A DNA stretch of 64,000 bases from Pseudonocardia sp. HH130629-09 (GTDB lineage: Bacteria; Actinomycetota; Actinomycetes; Mycobacteriales; Pseudonocardiaceae). How positions within the stretch are numbered: position 1 is the stretch's first letter; each line of letters starts with the position of its first letter. Location: assembly GCF_001294645.1 (NCBI RefSeq), contig NZ_CP011868.1, positions 5,983,424-6,047,423 of the forward strand, written 5' to 3'. The notes below the pieces were generated by a model. It saw only the letters and a list, made by a program, of their open reading frames with translations, was not told the DNA's origin and did not search any database. A program made the position numbers and the translations under genes. This document shows positions 34,947-44,362 of this stretch, one piece after another.

Positions 34947-37184
34947 GTGCTGGAGCTCGTCGCCCGACTGGCCCCCGCGGCCGCCGACGCCCGCCGTGGC
35001 GTCGTCCGCCTGCACCCCGAGGTGCTCGCCGCGCTCGGCCTGCGCTCCTGGGACGCGGTGACCCTCACCGGGGCCCGGGTCACCGCGGCGCTCGCCGTCG
35101 CCGGTGCGCCGGGCGACCCGCACGGGCAGGCCCGGCTCGACGACGTCACCCTCTCCAACGCCGGGCTGACCGACGGCGCGACCGTCGTCGTCGCGCCGGC
35201 GCCGGTCACCGCGGCCCGGGAGGTGCGCCTGGTCGGGTCCGCGCTGACCACCGCCACGGTCGCCCCGGCGACGCTGCGACTCGCCCTGCTGGGGAAGGTC
35301 CTGGTACGCGGTGACGCCGTGTCCCTGCTCCCGCAGGACATCGCCCCGGCGGCCGGGTCCGACGTCCGCTCGGTGCGTCGTGCGCTGGCCGCGGCCGTCG
35401 GCGGGATGTGGACCTCGGAGCTGCTGACCGTCGCCGTCGCCGATCCGGCCGGACCGGTCGTGGTGACGCCGTCGACGGTGGTGGCCTGGCAGGGCGGTCG
35501 GGACAGCTCCCCCGCCCCGTCCCCTGCCGCGGCCGCGGGAGCCGCTCCGGGGGCGGAGGAGGGGCCCGGTGGGCCCACCGGATCCACCGAGCCCGTGGTG
35601 CCGCTGGAGGACCTCGTCGCGAACGAGGCCGTCGCGCACCGGCTGCTGGACTGGTTCGAGCTGATGTTCCGCCGCCCGGAGCTGCTGACCCGGCTCGGCG
35701 GCGACGCCCGGCTCGGCGTGCTCGTCTCCGGGCCGGAGGGCGCGGGCAAGGCGACCCTGGTGCGCAGCGCGGCCGCGGCGGCGGGCGTGCGCTGCGTGGA
35801 GCTCGTCGCCCCGGCCGTCGCCGCCGTCGAACCCGCCGCCGCGGCCGAGCGGGTCCGGGCGGCGATCGCGCAGGCCCGCAGCGGCGGGGCGGGTGCCGAC
35901 GGCCCCGCGGTGCTGCTCGTGCACGACGCGCACGCCCTGCTCCCCGCCACCGCCCCGCCGCCGCTGGCCACCCTGGTGCTCGACGAGCTGCGCGTGGCGA
36001 CCGCGCCGGGCGGGCCGGCACTCGTCGTCACCAGCGCCGAGCCGGAGGCGCTGGACCCGCGGCTGCGGGCGCCCGACCTGGTCGACCGCGAGCTGTCGGT
36101 CGGCCTCCCCGATGCCGCGACCCGCCGTGCCCTGCTGGAGCGGATGCTGGCCGACGTGCCCCGGTCCGACGACGTCGACCTGGGCGCGGTCGCCGCCCGG
36201 ACGCCCGGCTTCGTCGTCGCCGACCTGGCGGCGGTCCGCCGGGAGGCCGCGGTGAGCGCGGCACTGCGCGGCACGGGCACCGAGCCCACCGAGCAGGTCC
36301 GCCAGTCCGACCTGCTCGACGCCGTCGGCGCGGTCCGGCCGATCTCGCTGTCCGGCGGCGGCACGCTGGGCAGCGGCGGCCTCACCCTCGACGACGTCGG
36401 TGACATGACCGAGGTCAAGGCGGCCCTCACCGAGGCGGTCCTGTGGCCGCTGCGCCACCCGGACTCGTTCGCCCGGCTCGGGGTCGACGCCCCGCGCGGG
36501 GTGCTGCTCTACGGCCCGCCGGGCGGTGGCAAGACGTTCCTGCTGCGTGCGCTCGCCGGCTCCGGTGACCTCAACGTGTTCGCGGTGAAGGGCGCCGAGC
36601 TGCTCGACAAGTACGTCGGCGAGTCCGAGCGGGCGGTCCGCGAGCTGTTCCGCCGGGCGGCCGAGGCCGCTCCGGCACTGATCTTCCTTGACGAGGTCGA
36701 CGCGCTCGCCCCGCGCCGTGGGGGCTCCACCGACGCCGGGGTGGCCGACCGCGTCGTCGCCGCGCTGCTGACCGAGCTGGACGGGGCCACACCGCTGCGC
36801 GAGGTCGTCGTGGTCGGGGCGACCAACCGGCCCGAGCTGATCGACCCGGCGATGCTGCGTCCGGGCCGGCTGGAGCGGCTGGTCTTCGTCCCGCCGCCGG
36901 ACGCCGACGCGCGGGCGGACATCCTGCGCGCGGCGGGCCGCGACGTGCCGCTGGCCGAGGACGTCGACCTCGACGCGCTCGCCTCCGAACTGGACGGCTA
37001 CTCGGCGGCGGACTGCGCGGCGCTGCTGCGCGAGGCGGCGCTGACCGCGATGCGGGAGTCCCTCGACGCGGGCGAGGTGACCGCGGCGCACCTGGCGACG
37101 GCACGTCGCACCGTGCGGGCGTCGCTGGACCCGGCGCAGGTCGCCGAGCTGGAGGCCTACGCCCGCCGCCGCAGCGACGGCTGA
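34947..37184 (+). CDS. Cdc48/VCP-like tandem AAA ATPase (Rv0435c-like)
   Basis: This 745-aa protein has an N-terminal beta-barrel-type domain (residues ~1-170) resembling the Cdc48 N-domain, then two AAA modules. D1 (~225-420) is degenerate: Walker A reads GPEGAGKA with Ala instead of Thr/Ser, and Walker B reads HDAH instead of DE. D2 (~480-740) is intact: GPPGGGKTFLL, LIFLDEVDAL and GATNRPELIDPAMLRPGRLE. It is likely a hexameric unfoldase powered by D2. GGAGGA lies 6 nt before the GTG start. The gene follows pssA as in M. tuberculosis (Rv0435c), and the target is unknown. Confidence 0.9.
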   Translation: MLELVARLAPAAADARRGVVRLHPEVLAALGLRSWDAVTLTGARVTAALAVAGAPGDPHGQARLDDVTLSNAGLTDGATVVVAPAPVTAAREVRLVGSALTTATVAPATLRLALLGKVLVRGDAVSLLPQDIAPAAGSDVRSVRRALAAAVGGMWTSELLTVAVADPAGPVVVTPSTVVAWQGGRDSSPAPSPAAAAGAAPGAEEGPGGPTGSTEPVVPLEDLVANEAVAHRLLDWFELMFRRPELLTRLGGDARLGVLVSGPEGAGKATLVRSAAAAAGVRCVELVAPAVAAVEPAAAAERVRAAIAQARSGGAGADGPAVLLVHDAHALLPATAPPPLATLVLDELRVATAPGGPALVVTSAEPEALDPRLRAPDLVDRELSVGLPDAATRRALLERMLADVPRSDDVDLGAVAARTPGFVVADLAAVRREAAVSAALRGTGTEPTEQVRQSDLLDAVGAVRPISLSGGGTLGSGGLTLDDVGDMTEVKAALTEAVLWPLRHPDSFARLGVDAPRGVLLYGPPGGGKTFLLRALAGSGDLNVFAVKGAELLDKYVGESERAVRELFRRAAEAAPALIFLDEVDALAPRRGGSTDAGVADRVVAALLTELDGATPLREVVVVGATNRPELIDPAMLRPGRLERLVFVPPPDADARADILRAAGRDVPLAEDVDLDALASELDGYSAADCAALLREAALTAMRESLDAGEVTAAHLATARRTVRASLDPAQVAELEAYARRRSDG

Positions 37185-37245
37185 GCCGCCGCGCCCGGGG
37201 TGTCGCAGCACCCCCGGAACGGCGCAGCCCGGCCACCGGAACCGC

Positions 37246-37280
37246 GCAGCGGCCCCGGACGGATCGTCCGGGGCCGCTGC
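37246..37280. terminator. Strong hairpin between AAA ATPase and LytR_C gene
   Basis: A perfect 15-bp stem (GCAGCGGCCCCGGAC / GTCCGGGGCCGCTGC) with a GGATC loop sits between convergent genes. Confidence 0.85.
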
Positions 37281-37291
37281 GGTCGGTCGTG

Positions 37292-37953
37292 TCAGGCGGC
37301 GGAGAAGTCCCTCGTCACGATGACGATGACGCCGGGCGTCGCGTCCTGGATGCCGTCGAAGCGGGGCTCGGAACGGATGCCGAACTTCTTCGCGATCTCC
37401 TCGGCCGCGGCCTTCTCGGCGGTGCCCTGCCGGTAGTAGACGGTCGTGGTCGGGATGACCCCTCGGAGTAGTTCTGCACCTGGGACACGGTCCAACCGTT
37501 GGTACGGAACTCCCCGGCAGCCTTCTCGGCGAGACCGCGGATGGTCGAGTTGTTGTAGATCCGCACGACCGGCCGGGCCGCGACCGCGGACCCCTCTCCG
37601 GCGGCGGAGCCGGAGCCGCCCTGGCCCGCGGCGACGGCCGGGCCGGCGCCCTCGTACCCGGGGGAGCCCGGCGTGCCGGGCGCTCCGGGGGTGAACGGTG
37701 AGGTCTCCCCGGGCGTGCCCGGGGCGGGGGTGGCGCCGGTGCCGGGCGTGGCGCCGTCGCCGGTGCCGTCCCCCGGAGCGGGAGCCGGGGCGGGCTCGGC
37801 CGACGCCGACGGGGGCGCGGCCTGGTTGCCGCCGTCCTCACCGCCGCCGGTGAGGCCGATCAGGCCGACGACAGCGGCGACCACACCGACGCCGACCAGC
37901 GCGATACCGGCGATCTTCAGCGGTGACTGCCCACCGGACGCGGGTGCGGTCAT
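37292..37953 (-). pseudogene. LytR C-terminal domain membrane protein, frameshifted
   Basis: The gene encodes a single-span protein (TM at residues ~12-33: IAGIALVGVGVVAAVVGLIG), a Pro/Gly/Ala-rich extracytoplasmic linker, and a LytR_C domain. The domain begins VVRIYNNSTIRGLAEKAAGEF and breaks after NYSEG; it continues in another frame as VIPTTTVYYRQGTAEKAAA to RDFSAA. Adding one G to the four-G run (CCCC at 37459-37462 on the plus strand) restores the frame. It corresponds by position to Rv0431 of M. tuberculosis, between DUF3263 and the AAA ATPase. Real mutation versus homopolymer sequencing error is undecided. Confidence 0.85.
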
Positions 37954-37969
37954 CGTGACCTCCTGGCTG

Positions 37970-38287
37970 TCAGGGCTCGAGGCCGAGGCGACGGGCGGCG
38001 CGGGTGCGCTGCCTGCTGGAGCGCAGCCGGCGCAGGCGCTTGACCAGCAGCGGGTCCACCGCCAGCGCCTCCGGCTTGTCGACCAGGGCGTTCAGCACCT
38101 GGTAGTAGCGGGTGGCCGACATGTCGAACAGCTCGCGGATCGCCTGCTCCTTGGCACCCGCGTACTTCCACCACTGGGCCTCGAACGCGAGGATCTCGCG
38201 TTCGCGGCGGTCGAGCTCGCGGGAGGACACGGCAGCGGTGCGCCGGTGCGCTCCGCGGCGTTCCGGCAGGGACCCGGCGGACTCCAT
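37970..38287 (-). CDS. DUF3263 protein
   Basis: This 105-aa basic, helical protein is of the DUF3263 family. The core ELDRREREILAFEAQWWKYAGAKEQAIRELF plus SATRYYQVLNALVDKPEALAVDPLLVKRLRRLR looks like a helix-turn-helix DNA-binding fold. GAGGAG precedes the start; ATG 38287 was taken, with GTG one codon earlier as an alternative. It lies 16 bp upstream of the LytR_C gene and is divergent from def, the same order as Rv0430/Rv0431/Rv0429c. Confidence 0.9.
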   Translation of the reverse strand: MESAGSLPERRGAHRRTAAVSSRELDRREREILAFEAQWWKYAGAKEQAIRELFDMSATRYYQVLNALVDKPEALAVDPLLVKRLRRLRSSRQRTRAARRLGLEP

Positions 38288-38491
38288 CACGCTCCTCGAG
38301 CGGACGACGATCTCGTACTGCGGCGGCCCCGCCCGGGCACCGCGACGACGAACGACACGTCTGTCATTCGCGGTGCGGATTCAACCACAGGGGACCGACG
38401 GTCCCCGGCCGCGACGCGCCTGGAGAGCGGGTCGGTCCACAACGAAACCGCCCGGCCGGGTCACCTCCGGCGGCGACCGTAGGCTGCTCCG

Positions 38492-39073
38492 GTGACGGTT
38501 CTGCGCATCCGCATGGTCGGCGACCCCGTGCTCCACACCCCCACCCGCCCCGTCGTCACGGTCGACGACTCGGTCCGGACGCTGGTCGAGGACATGTTCG
38601 AGACGATGGCGGCCGCGAACGGCGTCGGCCTCGCGGCCAACCAGGTGGGCGTGGACCTGCGGCTGTTCGTCTTCGACTGCCCCGACGAGGAGACCCGCAC
38701 CATGCGCCGCGGGCTCGTCGTCAACCCGGTGCTGGAGACCTCGGAGATCCCGGAGATCATGCCGGACCCGGACGACGACCAGGAGGGCTGCCTGTCGGTG
38801 CCCGGCGAGAACTTCGCGACCGGCCGGGCGGAGTGGGCCCGGGTGACCGGCACCGATCTCGACGGCGAGCCCGTGTCGTACGAGGGGCGCGGCTTCTTCG
38901 CCCGCTGCATGCAGCACGAGACCGACCACCTCGACGGGCGTCTGTACCTGGACCGGCTGATGGGCCGCCACCAGCGCGCGGCGAAGAAGATGCTCAGGCG
39001 CAACGGCTGGGGCTCCCCGTCGGACTCCTGGGACCCGTCGGCCGTCGAGGCGGAGGACGTCCCCCGGGGATGA
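38492..39073 (+). CDS. def: Peptide deformylase
   Basis: The 193-aa metalloenzyme removes the formyl group from nascent N-terminal Met. All three motifs are present: GVGLAANQVG, EGCLSVP (metal Cys) and MQHETDHLDG (two metal His plus catalytic Glu). The GTG start at 38492 begins the family-typical VLRIRMVGDPVLHTPTRPV. An insert with DPDDDQ precedes motif 2, and the last ~30 residues are an acidic tail. It is divergent from DUF3263. Confidence 0.97.
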   Translation: MTVLRIRMVGDPVLHTPTRPVVTVDDSVRTLVEDMFETMAAANGVGLAANQVGVDLRLFVFDCPDEETRTMRRGLVVNPVLETSEIPEIMPDPDDDQEGCLSVPGENFATGRAEWARVTGTDLDGEPVSYEGRGFFARCMQHETDHLDGRLYLDRLMGRHQRAAKKMLRRNGWGSPSDSWDPSAVEAEDVPRG

Positions 39074-39180
39074 CCCCGGGGGCGACCCCGGGAGTCATAC
39101 CCCGGTACTAGGGGTCGACCTGGGAGAACCGGCCCCACGACCGATGTGGCGGGGTGCTCCCCGGGGGCATCGTGGACGCC

Positions 39181-39456
39181 ATGGTGCTCACGATCCTCGC
39201 AGTCCTCCCCGTCCTCGCCGTGCTGCTCGTCATGGCCGCGCAGCCGCTGTTCGAGCTGTGGGACGCCCGCGCGTCCGAACGCGGCGCCGCCCAGCTCGGT
39301 GCGCAGACCCCGCTGCCCGACGACGACGTGCCCGCGCCGCTGTCGGCCGCGCCCACCGCGTACCCGGAGGCGCTCGGCGACGTCGTCGCCCCGCTGCGGA
39401 TCCCGGCGCAGCGCCGCCCGCTCACCCCGGTCGGCCGGAACGCCGCCCGGGTCTGA
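39181..39456 (+). CDS. Small membrane-anchored hypothetical protein
   Basis: This 91-aa protein starts with a strong hydrophobic helix (residues 2-20: VLTILAVLPVLAVLLVMAA), followed by a soluble Pro/Ala-rich region. Codon use is strongly GC3, like neighbouring genes. An upstream in-frame TTG/GTG start would add up to 9 residues. It converges with the response regulator 6 bp away. No family recognised. Confidence 0.6.
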   Translation: MVLTILAVLPVLAVLLVMAAQPLFELWDARASERGAAQLGAQTPLPDDDVPAPLSAAPTAYPEALGDVVAPLRIPAQRRPLTPVGRNAARV

Positions 39457-39462
39457 ACGGCG

Positions 39463-40107
39463 CTACTCGACCAGCCGGTTCTCCCAGGCCCACGCCGCGA
39501 TCTCCACCCGGTTGCGGGCATCCAGCTTGGACCCGATGTTGGCGATGTGGGTCTTCACCGTCGACAGCGACACGAACAGGTCCCCGGCGATCTCGGAGTT
39601 CGTCCGGCCGCGGGCGACCGCCTTCACGACCTCCAGCTCGCGCGGTGAGAGCGTGGCGTGGACGTCGGCGCGGGCCGGCTCCGGCTCGGTCAGCCGCTCC
39701 AGCAGCCGCACGGTGACCGACGGCGACACCAGCGCGTCGCCCGCCGCGGCGGCGCGGACCGACTCGACGAGCAGCCGCGGGCCCGCCGTCTTCAGCAGGA
39801 ACCCGCAGGCGCCCGAGCGCAGCGCACCGTAGACGTACTCGTCCAGGTCGAACGTCGTGACCACCACGATCCGCGGCGGGTCCGGGTCCGCGGTCAGCGC
39901 GCGGGTCGCGGCGATCCCGTCCATCCCCGGCATCCGGACGTCCATGAGCACGACGTCCGGGCGCAGCCCGCGGGCCATGGCGACGGCGTCGGTGCCGGTG
40001 GCGGCCTCCCCGACGACCTCGATGCCGTCCTCGGCGGACAGGATCAGTCCGAACCCGGTGCGCACCATCTCCTGGTCGTCGGCGAGCAGGACCCGGATCG
40101 CGTTCAC
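39463..40107 (-). CDS. NarL-type response regulator
   Basis: The 214-aa regulator has an N-terminal receiver (IRVLLADDQEMVRTGFGLIL; phosphoacceptor Asp in VVLMDVRMPGMDGI) and a C-terminal LuxR HTH (LSPRELEVVKAVARGRTNSEIAGDLFVSLSTVKTHI). The GTG start overlaps the kinase stop (GTGA). With the kinase it probably controls the divergent ABC transporter operon. Confidence 0.95.
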   Translation of the reverse strand: MNAIRVLLADDQEMVRTGFGLILSAEDGIEVVGEAATGTDAVAMARGLRPDVVLMDVRMPGMDGIAATRALTADPDPPRIVVVTTFDLDEYVYGALRSGACGFLLKTAGPRLLVESVRAAAAGDALVSPSVTVRLLERLTEPEPARADVHATLSPRELEVVKAVARGRTNSEIAGDLFVSLSTVKTHIANIGSKLDARNRVEIAAWAWENRLVE

Positions 40108-41267
40108 CGGCCGTCCCCGGCCGGCACCTCGGCGACGACGATCCACCGGCCGGGGCCGTCCGCCCCGGCGTGCAGCGACCCGCCGAGGGCCTCCACCCGT
40201 TCCCGCATCCCCGCCAGCCCGTACCCGCCCGGGTCGCGCAGCGGGTTCTCCGTCCCGGTCCCGTCGTTGTGCACCACGGTCACCAGCCTGCCCGCCTGCA
40301 GATGGAGGCCGACCGTCACCCTGCTCGCGCCGGGCGCGTGCCGGTGCACGTTGGTCAGTGCCTCGCGCACCACCCGGAACGCGGTCGCCGCGACGGCCGG
40401 GCCGAGCCGGGCCGTCCGCACCTCGGGTGCGATCTCCAGCCGGGCCCGGCCGCCGTCGGGGTCGAAGCGGGCGACGACGTCGTCGATGTCGTCGAGGCCG
40501 TGTCCGGGGGTGCGCACGGCCCCGTCCCCGGTGTCGTCCCGGGCGCCCGAGCGCAGCACGCCGACCATGCGGCGCATCCCGTCGAGGGCCTCCGCACCGG
40601 CCCGCTCGATCGCCTCCAGGGCCCGGCCGGCCTCCTCCGGGCGGCTGCCCGCGACGACCACGCCGGCCTGCGCCGCCACCACGATCGCGGTGACGTGGTG
40701 GGCGACGGTGTCGTGCAGCTCGCGGGCCAGCTCGAGCCGCTCGTCGTTGCGGGTCTGGGCGAGCCGGGCCGAGCGGCGCTGCCACAGCTCGCGCGCCGCG
40801 GTCGCGACGATCATCGTGCCGGCCCAGCCGACCAGGGTCAGGCTGGCGAACAGCTCGCGTTCGATGGTCGGCAGGCGCAGCAGTGGCATGCTCACGATGA
40901 CGCACAGCGACGCCGCCGCCGCCGCGATCACCGCCCGGACCGGTGCGGTCCGCACCGTCGACACCGTGATCACGGCCAATGCGAACAGCTCGGTCAGCGA
41001 CAGGAACGGGATCCCGCCGGTCAGCAGGGCCACGATCGAGCCGCACGCGGACAGCCCGAACGCGATCGCCGCGACGGCGAGCGGGCGGGTGCCCGTCCGG
41101 TACCGGAGGAGCACGATGCCCGCCACGAACAGGCCGTACACCGCACCGCTCGTCGACCCGAAGCCCGAGCTCAGGACCAGGGCGGCGTCGCACAGCGCCC
41201 AGAACAGGTAGGCGAGCAGCTCGAGCCCGACCAGGATGTTCCGGCCGCGGCGTGTTCCGGCGTTCAT
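40104..41267 (-). CDS. Membrane sensor histidine kinase (HisKA_3)
   Basis: This 387-aa kinase has about five or six N-terminal membrane helices (residues ~12-145) with almost no extracellular domain. The phosphoacceptor box is RLELARELHDTVAHHVTAIVV and the HATPase domain has REALTNVHRHA and GYGLAGMRERVEALGG. The ATG at 41267 lies 120 bp from the divergent ABC transporter gene. The intramembrane-sensing layout next to an FtsX-type exporter resembles envelope-stress/antibiotic-resistance modules, an inference. Confidence 0.93.
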   Translation of the reverse strand: MNAGTRRGRNILVGLELLAYLFWALCDAALVLSSGFGSTSGAVYGLFVAGIVLLRYRTGTRPLAVAAIAFGLSACGSIVALLTGGIPFLSLTELFALAVITVSTVRTAPVRAVIAAAAASLCVIVSMPLLRLPTIERELFASLTLVGWAGTMIVATAARELWQRRSARLAQTRNDERLELARELHDTVAHHVTAIVVAAQAGVVVAGSRPEEAGRALEAIERAGAEALDGMRRMVGVLRSGARDDTGDGAVRTPGHGLDDIDDVVARFDPDGGRARLEIAPEVRTARLGPAVAATAFRVVREALTNVHRHAPGASRVTVGLHLQAGRLVTVVHNDGTGTENPLRDPGGYGLAGMRERVEALGGSLHAGADGPGRWIVVAEVPAGDGR

Positions 41268-41387
41268 GGTGATCACGGTAGGGCGCGCCGTGGCCCGTCG
41301 CCCTCGGTCGGAAGTACGACGACCCGTCGGTGAACTCCGTACCACGGGCTGATGCCCCGGTGCCCTCTCGACGGCACCGTGAGCGCC

Positions 41388-42200
41388 ATGATCCATGGTT
41401 CGAGGAATCCGGCCGACGTGCCCGAGCGGATCGCCGCCGCGACGGTGAACCTGGTCCGCACCTACGGGAGCGGCCGGGCCGCGGTCCGCGCACTGGACGG
41501 GGTCACGCTGTGGCTGCCCGCGGGCCGGTTCACCGCGGTGATGGGGCCGAGCGGGTCGGGCAAGTCCACGCTGCTGCACTGCCTGGCCGGTCTGGACCGG
41601 CCGACGTCGGGGCAGGTGCTGCTGGGCGAGACCGACCTGGGGGCCCTGAACGAGTCCGCGCTGACCCGCGTTCGGCGCGACCGGATGGGATTCGTCTTCC
41701 AGGACGGCAACCTGCTGCCACACCTGACCGCGGGCGAGAACATCGACCTCGCGGCCTCGCTGGCCGGGCGCCGGCCGAACCACGCGTGGCGGGCCGAGCT
41801 CGTCGAGCGGCTGGGCATCGGCGACCGGCTCACCCACCTGCCGTCGGAGCTGTCCGGCGGGCAGCGCCAGCGCGTCGCGGTGGCCAGGGCGCTGCTGGGC
41901 CGCCCTGAGATCGTCGTCGCCGACGAGCCGACCGGTGCCCTCGACACCCGCTCCGGGCGTGAGCTGCTGGGTCTGCTGCGGGCCTGCGTGGACGACTACG
42001 GCCAGACCGTCGTCATGGTCACCCACGACCCGCTGGCGGCCGCGGCGTCGGACCAGGTGCTGCTGCTGCGCGACGGCCGTGCCGCGGGCCGGCTGGACCG
42101 GCCCACCCCGGACCGGGTGCTGTCCGCGATGGGCGCGCTCACCGGTGCCGGTACCCCCGCGATCGCCGACGCCACGATCACCGGTCCGGTGGCCCGGTGA
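41388..42200 (+). CDS. ABC transporter ATP-binding protein (MacB/LolD-type)
   Basis: The 270-aa ATPase has Walker A MGPSGSGKSTLLHCLAGLD, Q-loop GFVFQDGNLLPHLT, signature LSGGQRQRVAVARALL, Walker B IVVADEPTGALD and H-loop VTHD. The start is uncertain: ATG 41388, a GTG at 41379 or an ATG at 41352 all work. GTGA overlap with the permease gene gives coupled translation. Together they form a mechanotransmission-type exporter. Confidence 0.93.
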   Translation: MIHGSRNPADVPERIAAATVNLVRTYGSGRAAVRALDGVTLWLPAGRFTAVMGPSGSGKSTLLHCLAGLDRPTSGQVLLGETDLGALNESALTRVRRDRMGFVFQDGNLLPHLTAGENIDLAASLAGRRPNHAWRAELVERLGIGDRLTHLPSELSGGQRQRVAVARALLGRPEIVVADEPTGALDTRSGRELLGLLRACVDDYGQTVVMVTHDPLAAAASDQVLLLRDGRAAGRLDRPTPDRVLSAMGALTGAGTPAIADATITGPVAR

Positions 42201-44308
42201 ACCCGGCGACCCGCGCGGCCGTCGCCGGGGCCCGGCGCAACCCGCGTCAGCTGCTGCTGACCGGGCTCGCCGTGCTGGTGGCGACGGTGTTCGCCGCCGC
42301 AGCGGTGCTGCTGACGGCGAGCCTGCGCGCCGACCTCCTGGGCAACACGTCCTCGGTGCCCGCGGGCGCGACGTTCGCCCTGGAGACCGACACCTCGTCG
42401 GGAGCCGCCACGACGGAGCTGGACGGCCGGCTGCGCGCGCTGTCGGGGGTGACCGCGGTGTCGACCTCCAGGTCGGGTGCGGTCGCCGTCGTCGCGGGCG
42501 GCGCGAGCGGCACCTGGTTGCTGAGCACCGACCCGATGACCGGGCCGCTGCAGGGGCTGGAGCCGCTGACGGCCGGTCGCCTGCCCGCCGGCCCGGGGGA
42601 GGCGCTGGTCGGGGCGAGCACCGCGGAGCGCACCGGGCTCGCCCCCGGCGCCACGGTCGGCCTCGGAGACCGCACGCTGACGGTCACCGGGGTGGTGCCG
42701 GTCCGGTCCGAGGGCATCGACGCGCTCGTCGTCCGCGACGACGACCCGGCCGCCGCGGGGCTGTCCGCCTACCGCACCGCGGTCGCCGGGAAGCCGGACC
42801 CGACCGCGCTCGCCGCCGTCCCGGGCGTCACCGGGGTCCGGACCGCCGACGACCAGCGCACCGAGGACCTGGCGTCGGCCTCGGCGTCGGCGGACGCGCT
42901 GCTGGCCGGGCTGTCGGTGTTCGTCGGGCTGGCGCTGGTCGCCGCGGCCGTGGTGGTCGCCTCGACGTTCCGGATCGTGCTGGCCCGCCGCACCCGTGAG
43001 CTGGCGCTGCTGCGCTGCGTCGGTGCGGGCCGCGGGCAGGTGGTGCGGTCGGTGCTGGCCGAGGCGGCGCTCACCGGACTGGTCGCGGGGGTCGCCGGGG
43101 CGGCCGTCGCCGTCGCGGGCGGGTGGGTCGCCCTGGCGGCGGCGGGCGCGGCCGGGATGAGCGCCCCGGCGCTCGTGGTGCCGTGGGGGCGGATCGCGGG
43201 ATGCGTTCTGCTCGCCGTCGTCGTGACGGTGCTGGCGGCGCTGGCCCCGGCGCTCGCCGCCGGCCGGACCCCGCCGGTGGTGGCGCTCGGTGCGGCGGAC
43301 GCGAGCGGTGCACGCGCGCCGCGGGCCCGGGTGCGGCTGTCGCTCGCCGTGGTCTCGCTCGTCCTGGCGGTGCTGCTCGCCGTCGCCGGCGTCGCCGTGG
43401 GGAGCCCGCTGGGCGGGCTGGTGCTGGCTGCGCTGTCCGGGATGCTGGTGTTCGCGGCGCTCGTGGCGACCGGGCCGTTCGTGGTGTCCGGGGCCGCGGC
43501 GCTGGTGGCGCCGGTCGTCGCGCGGTGGGCGCCGGGGCGGATCGCGGTGGGCAACGCGCGCCGGATGTCTCGGCGTACCGCGGCGATGACGACGGTGCTG
43601 TCGCTGGGCGTGGGGCTGACCGCAGCGATGCTCGTCGCCGTGGCAGGCGCCTCGGCGGACGTCACGGCGTCCCTCGAACGGGACTACCCGGCCGACATCG
43701 TCGTGTACGCCGACGCCGGCGAGGCCGCGTCGCTCGCCGCCCGGCTCGACGCCGTGCCCGAGCTGACCGCTCGGGAGGCCGACAGCCTCGTGCTCGTCGA
43801 CCCGGCGCCGGGGGCCGACCCGGTGGCCGTGCGGACCGCGGTGGTGCGGGCCGCGGGCGATGCACCGGTCACGTTCACCGCGGAGCTGCGCGAACAGACC
43901 GAGACCGCGGTCGGCGCCGTCCGAGGGGTCGGACTGGGCCTGGTCGGGGTGACGTTGCTGGTGGCGGTCGTCGGGATCGGGGTGACCCTGGCGCTGTCGG
44001 TCAGCGAGCGGACCCGGGAGATCGCGTTGCTGCGCACGCTCGGGCTGTCGCGGGCCGCGTCACGGCGCGCGGTCGCGATCGAGGCGGCGCTCGCCGGCGC
44101 GGTCGCGGCGGTGCTCGGCGTCGTGCTGGGAGGTGTCTACGGCCTGCTGGCGCTGACGGCGTCCGGCCTCGGATCGCTCACGGTGCCGCCGCTGGGCCAG
44201 CTCGCCGGGCTGGCGGTCGCGGTGGTCGCGGTCGCAGTGCTCGCGTCGGTGGGGCCGTTGCGCCGCGCCGGGCGGATCGAGCCCGCACACGGCGTCGTCG
44301 CGGCGTGA
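42197..44308 (+). CDS. FtsX-type ABC transporter permease
   Basis: The 703-aa permease has an N-terminal TM (residues ~20-42), a large extracytoplasmic MacB-like domain (~45-225), then FtsX core helices near 235-360. A second FtsX set is at the C-terminus (~565-690), with a middle group around 385-440. This duplicated FtsX layout is typical of actinobacterial transporters. It overlaps the ATPase gene by 4 bp. The probable role is export of, or defence against, an envelope-active compound controlled by the divergent two-component system. Confidence 0.92.
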   Translation: MNPATRAAVAGARRNPRQLLLTGLAVLVATVFAAAAVLLTASLRADLLGNTSSVPAGATFALETDTSSGAATTELDGRLRALSGVTAVSTSRSGAVAVVAGGASGTWLLSTDPMTGPLQGLEPLTAGRLPAGPGEALVGASTAERTGLAPGATVGLGDRTLTVTGVVPVRSEGIDALVVRDDDPAAAGLSAYRTAVAGKPDPTALAAVPGVTGVRTADDQRTEDLASASASADALLAGLSVFVGLALVAAAVVVASTFRIVLARRTRELALLRCVGAGRGQVVRSVLAEAALTGLVAGVAGAAVAVAGGWVALAAAGAAGMSAPALVVPWGRIAGCVLLAVVVTVLAALAPALAAGRTPPVVALGAADASGARAPRARVRLSLAVVSLVLAVLLAVAGVAVGSPLGGLVLAALSGMLVFAALVATGPFVVSGAAALVAPVVARWAPGRIAVGNARRMSRRTAAMTTVLSLGVGLTAAMLVAVAGASADVTASLERDYPADIVVYADAGEAASLAARLDAVPELTAREADSLVLVDPAPGADPVAVRTAVVRAAGDAPVTFTAELREQTETAVGAVRGVGLGLVGVTLLVAVVGIGVTLALSVSERTREIALLRTLGLSRAASRRAVAIEAALAGAVAAVLGVVLGGVYGLLALTASGLGSLTVPPLGQLAGLAVAVVAVAVLASVGPLRRAGRIEPAHGVVAA

Positions 44309-44313
44309 GGGCG

Positions 44314-44352
44314 CACCCGCGCGCCGGACCGGGGGGTCGGGCGCGCGGGGTG
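44314..44352. terminator. Hairpin between permease and reductase genes
   Basis: CACCCGCGCGCC pairs with GGCGCGCGGGGTG (one bulge) around an inner GGACC/GGGTC stem, between convergent genes. Confidence 0.55.
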
Positions 44353-44362
44353 CCCCGGTGGG

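Noticed and set aside
33777..37841. 1354-codon minus-strand open frame
   Set aside because: Shadow of psd-pssA-AAA ATPase genes, with Gln/Arg/His-rich non-protein-like composition.
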